This document shows, one piece after another, positions 61,536-64,000 of a stretch of DNA of 64,000 bases. The stretch lies in assembly GCA_910578075.1 (NCBI GenBank), contig CAJTPK010000004.1, positions 76,583-140,582 on the forward strand, read 5' to 3'. A program made the translations under genes and the position numbers. Source of the DNA: an uncultured Muribaculaceae bacterium. GTDB lineage: Bacteria; Bacteroidota; Bacteroidia; Bacteroidales; Muribaculaceae. The notes below the pieces were generated by a model. The model did no database searches, was not told the origin of the DNA, and saw only the letters and a program-made list of their open reading frames with translations. Positions within the stretch are counted from its first letter, which is position 1. Each line of letters begins with the position of its first letter.

Positions 61536-62100
61536 AGTTAGAAGTTAGAAGTTAGGAGTTAGAAGTTAGGAGTTAATGATTGCGGACTATCTGACGCAGG
61601 GTGATTACCCTTACCAATGTTAGTTCCGGAGTTTCTTTTGACTTCCGATATGTCGAAACTTCTGGTTGTTTTTGTTATACTGCTTAACATTTTTATCAAT
61701 TCCAAACAATCTTTACTCATAGATTTAAATTCATCTTCAGATATGTAACCACTTTCATGAAAAAGTTCAAGCCAGTAATATGTTTCATTACATTCCTTAA
61801 ACGCTATATACATTTTATTTAAGAAATCTTTTCTGCTTGAGCCATTCAGAGCTTCGGTTATGTTTGCCCCCACACTTGTGCCCGATCTCAGAATCTGCTT
61901 TGACATGATATTTTCCCGTCTGCATTCAGATAATACTTTATATAAAGCAATTATCCTAAGTGCAAATTTTTTCGATTTATATTTAACAATACTTCTCTCC
62001 CTCTCCATTCTCTCCTCCCTTTTTAATTTATATTATATCTTACCTTCCAGTTGACATCCCCTACTCCTAACTCCTAACTCCTAATTCCTAATTCCTAACT
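61536..62100. mobile_element. S23 cassette bounded by inverted GTTAGGA tandem arrays
   Basis: Left array 61536-61576 (units GTTAGAA and GTTAGGA on the plus strand) and right array 62061-62100 (CTCCTAA/TTCCTAA, i.e. the same unit inverted) enclose one four-helix-bundle gene. Total 565 bp inserted between mgtE and the nucleoside kinase gene. No target duplication or transposase is visible. Confidence 0.6.
61559..62008 (-). CDS. Four helix bundle protein (23S rRNA IVS/S23-like, TIGR02436-type)
   Basis: 149 residues. Core: KKFALRIIALYKVL, ILRSGTSVGANITEALNGSSRKDFLNKMYIAFKE, NETYYWLELFHESGYI and ELIKMLSSITKTTRS; this RSGTSVGANI-EA-KEC-ETxYWL pattern is the S23 four-helix bundle. Such proteins were first seen encoded in 23S rRNA intervening sequences and also occur free or near diversity-generating retroelements (Avd-like); a nucleic-acid-binding role is suspected. 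The last ~25 residues are non-conserved and SLTPNF is encoded by the bordering repeat, so the reading frame has run into the array. No reverse transcriptase is close by. Confidence 0.85.
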   Translation of the reverse strand: MERERSIVKYKSKKFALRIIALYKVLSECRRENIMSKQILRSGTSVGANITEALNGSSRKDFLNKMYIAFKECNETYYWLELFHESGYISEDEFKSMSKDCLELIKMLSSITKTTRSFDISEVKRNSGTNIGKGNHPASDSPQSLTPNF

Positions 62101-62102
62101 AA

Positions 62103-63782
62103 TCAATAGTGGAACGATGATCCTCCGAGGAATTCGCGCAAAAGCGAAGTAGACGGCACCTGATCCGCCGGAATCGTCTTGAAGAGATCAAGAAATTTAA
62201 GCAGACGGCTGGCAACCGCATATTGCTTCTGCCCGTGGGGCACATTACGCAGCAAAGGTTCCGCATAATCCTTCATCACCCCGAGTTCGAAAATCAAGGA
62301 AGAATTGAACGTGGCATCCGCATTCTCCGCAAACGGGAAAATCCATTTCTCCTCTCCGCGTCTGACACTTGGCCAACGCCTGATAGTCTCGTCTGCGGAA
62401 ATATGTCTGTACTTATGGTCACGTACAATTCTACGGAGCAGACGGTTATCGGATGTAGATATCCAGTTGTGGTCATCAATACGCAGCGTGGTGAGCGCTG
62501 AAACATATATCTTGTAAATATGTCTGGGATCAATTGTTCCGGTCAATTCGGGATTAAGACCGTGTATACCCTCGATTATCAGCACATCATTGGCTTCAAG
62601 ACGCAATGGACGCTTTGTCTCGATTCTTCGTCCGAGTTCAAAGCTATACGTGGGAAGATTGATCTCCTCTCCGGCGAGCAGTCTCTCGAGATCAGAATTG
62701 AACCGCTCGAGATCAAGAGCGTACAGACTCTCGAAATCGTAATCTCCGGTATGATCACGTGGCGTTTTGTCCCGATCCACAAAATAATCATCGAGCGAGA
62801 TCATCTTAGGCACTATCAGGTTCGTCATAAGCTGAATTGCCAGCCGCTTACAGGATGTGGTCTTTCCTGATGATGACGGACCGGCAATAAGCACAATACC
62901 GGCGTCGCCTTGCGCACGTCTTGCCGCAATATCATCACTGATCCTGCCTAACAGTTTATCGTGCATTGCCTCAGCCACGTTTATCAGATCAGATGTCTGG
63001 CAATTCTCAACTGCCCTGTTAAGTTCCCCCACATTCGACACCTTTATAACCTTATTGAACTTAAGATGCTCCGTAAAGGCATGATACATTTTCTCCTGCA
63101 TGATAGGCAACGAGGGAGACTGCGGATTTTCCCCATCTGGTCCAAGCAAAAGGAATCCGCTTTTATATGGGCGAAGATCAAACACCCCCACACTGCCCGA
63201 AGAGGGAGCCAAAGGCATATAATATGAATCCACCGTATCCCCGAGAGTATAATAAGGCGTATAGAGATGATTGAGGGTTTCAAGCAGTTGCACCTTATCG
63301 CCAAGATTCTCCCCTTTAAAGATATCAATCACCTCCGATGTCGGTTTTTCCTTGCGCTTGAACGGCAGGTCGAGAGCAACCGTTTCACACATTCGGCTTC
63401 TTATGGCCTCAACCTCCTCCTCGCTGACATGCACAGCCCTACCATCTCGGTTCAGGAGACGACAATAATATCCACGGGATATCGAAAGCTCAATGCGGAG
63501 TGTCAAACCCGGATATAAGTCCGATACAGCCTTATATAGGAGCATGCACAAGGACCTGATATATACATCCCTGCCTAATTGCGAACCCGCATCAAGGAAC
63601 TCCACCTGTTTGGGAGAGAAAACAGGGTATCCCAACGACTCCGCCTTATTGTTTACCAGAGCGCACACCGGTGTGAAACCTGGCTCAAGATTCGCCATTC
63701 TTGCAATTTCCAGCAACGAAGTACCCCCTGCCACTTCCATATCGGCGGCGGTGTTGACACAGAAAATTTTGATTGTATTCAT
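62103..63782 (-). CDS. Nucleoside kinase: TGS domain fused to uridine kinase-like P-loop domain
   Basis: 559 residues. N-terminal TGS/ThrRS-like region (about 1-60; AGGTSLLEIARMANLEPGF), a second ThrRS-like domain (about 70-190, FKRKEKPTSEVIDIFK), then a phosphoribulokinase/uridine kinase domain from about 290: Walker A AGPSSSGKTTSCKRL, SLDDYFVDRDKTPRD and FESLYALDLERFN, ending with DHNWISTSDNRLLRRIVRD. This long TGS-kinase form is standard in Bacteroidales and many Firmicutes. Likely phosphorylates a nucleoside; the real substrate is not settled. Stop codon lies just after the right-hand GTTAGGA array. Confidence 0.9.
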   Translation of the reverse strand: MNTIKIFCVNTAADMEVAGGTSLLEIARMANLEPGFTPVCALVNNKAESLGYPVFSPKQVEFLDAGSQLGRDVYIRSLCMLLYKAVSDLYPGLTLRIELSISRGYYCRLLNRDGRAVHVSEEEVEAIRSRMCETVALDLPFKRKEKPTSEVIDIFKGENLGDKVQLLETLNHLYTPYYTLGDTVDSYYMPLAPSSGSVGVFDLRPYKSGFLLLGPDGENPQSPSLPIMQEKMYHAFTEHLKFNKVIKVSNVGELNRAVENCQTSDLINVAEAMHDKLLGRISDDIAARRAQGDAGIVLIAGPSSSGKTTSCKRLAIQLMTNLIVPKMISLDDYFVDRDKTPRDHTGDYDFESLYALDLERFNSDLERLLAGEEINLPTYSFELGRRIETKRPLRLEANDVLIIEGIHGLNPELTGTIDPRHIYKIYVSALTTLRIDDHNWISTSDNRLLRRIVRDHKYRHISADETIRRWPSVRRGEEKWIFPFAENADATFNSSLIFELGVMKDYAEPLLRNVPHGQKQYAVASRLLKFLDLFKTIPADQVPSTSLLREFLGGSSFHY

Positions 63783-63824
63783 AACTATTTAGGGAAAGAG
63801 GGGTGAAAAAACAACGCCTTCATG

Positions 63825-63832
63825 CAAAATTA
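63825..63832 (-). promoter_or_regulatory. Candidate -7 box of the nucleoside kinase gene
   Basis: Minus strand TAATTTTG, 43 bp before the ATG; the -33 region has no TTTG. It is placed back to back with the tRNA-Glu promoter only 20 bp away. Confidence 0.4.
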
Positions 63833-63851
63833 ATAAAATATTTTGTGATTT

Positions 63852-63883
63852 TTTGGCTGAATCAAAAAGAATTATTACCTTTG
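63852..63883 (+). promoter_or_regulatory. Promoter of tRNA-Glu
   Basis: TTTG (63852-63855), 20 bp, TACCTTTG (63876-63883): full match to the Bacteroidota consensus, transcription expected to start near 63890, 59 bp before the tRNA. Confidence 0.78.
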
Positions 63884-63948
63884 CAGTCGCAAAATGCGTC
63901 CAATATTGTTATTAATGGTTTTATAAAGGACGCAGTTGTTTTTATCGT

Positions 63949-64000
63949 GGCCCATTCGTCTATCGGTTAGGACGAGAGATTTTCATTCTCTAAAGAGCAG
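63949..64000 (+). tRNA. tRNA-Glu (anticodon TTC), 5' part, cut by window edge
   Basis: GGCCCATTCGTCTATCGG begins the acceptor stem and D arm; the anticodon stem AGAGA/TCTCT (63975-63979, 63987-63991) holds loop TTTTCAT with TTC at 63982-63984. The T arm and 3' acceptor strand lie beyond 64000. Confidence 0.9.

Noticed and set aside
61559..62008. S23 protein as the Avd accessory protein of a diversity-generating retroelement
   Set aside because: No reverse transcriptase, template repeat or variable repeat target gene is present in the neighbourhood.
60112..62100. GTTAGGA arrays as CRISPR arrays
   Set aside because: Units are about 7 nt, contiguous without spacers, and no cas genes are near.

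Overview
The window is from a Bacteroidales genome, most likely a Muribaculaceae-like gut commensal. The evidence is tandem SusC/SusD pairs, a hybrid two-component regulator, DUF1573 and DUF2723 proteins, GDP-fucose genes beside a glycosyltransferase, and Bacteroidota-type promoters (TTTG, 20 bp, TAnnTTTG) in front of two tRNAs and a carboxypeptidase gene. Family-level placement is inference; no rRNA is present.

Layout. 1-1.5 kb: end of an ABC-2 permease gene and a lipid A-type acyltransferase. 1.5-4.9 kb: accessory patch with a truncated lipoprotein, a two-gene AAA ATPase plus TOPRIM-like operon (candidate defence module), a long palindromic MITE-like element, a small HExxH protein, and a gene-less cassette bounded by inverted GCAGAG-type repeats. 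4.9-11.1 kb: a TlpA-like protein without its CxxC, an MsbA-like exporter, CD225 and DUF2752 membrane proteins, shikimate kinase and an alanine-dehydrogenase-fold protein lacking the catalytic residues of the family. 11.1-17.4 kb: four tightly coupled genes (GT4, gmd, fcl, DUF2723) that look like a fucose-linked protein glycosylation operon. 17.5-19.8 kb: two DUF1573 proteins and MeaB. 19.8-24.3 kb: an AT-rich minus-strand pair (PorZ-like propeller, DUF6056-type membrane protein) next to tRNA-Ser(GCT). 24.3-29.1 kb: lipoprotein, GH24 lysozyme, glpF, glpK and an S66 carboxypeptidase with a probably leaderless mRNA.

29.3-56.6 kb is one polysaccharide utilization locus: HTCS regulator, secreted repeat protein, lipoprotein, SusC-SusD-SusC-SusD, beta-helix hydrolase with an unusual N-terminus, GH3, GH2 and a SusB-like GH97. 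Direct repeats upstream of the first structural gene are a candidate HTCS operator, and a strong terminator splits the locus after that gene. The enzymes imply a glycan with both alpha- and beta-linkages; the substrate cannot be named from sequence.

56.6-64 kb (mostly minus strand): radical SAM enzyme, MutS, MgtE, a four-helix-bundle (S23-like) gene bounded by inverted GTTAGGA arrays, a TGS-uridine kinase-like nucleoside kinase, and the start of tRNA-Glu(TTC).

A recurring theme is small dispersed repeats: hairpins of GAGTCCGTCTCATAAAAA type, a TAAGAAGTTGTTTAAAAA leader in front of unrelated genes, and at least two cassettes bounded by inverted short repeats.
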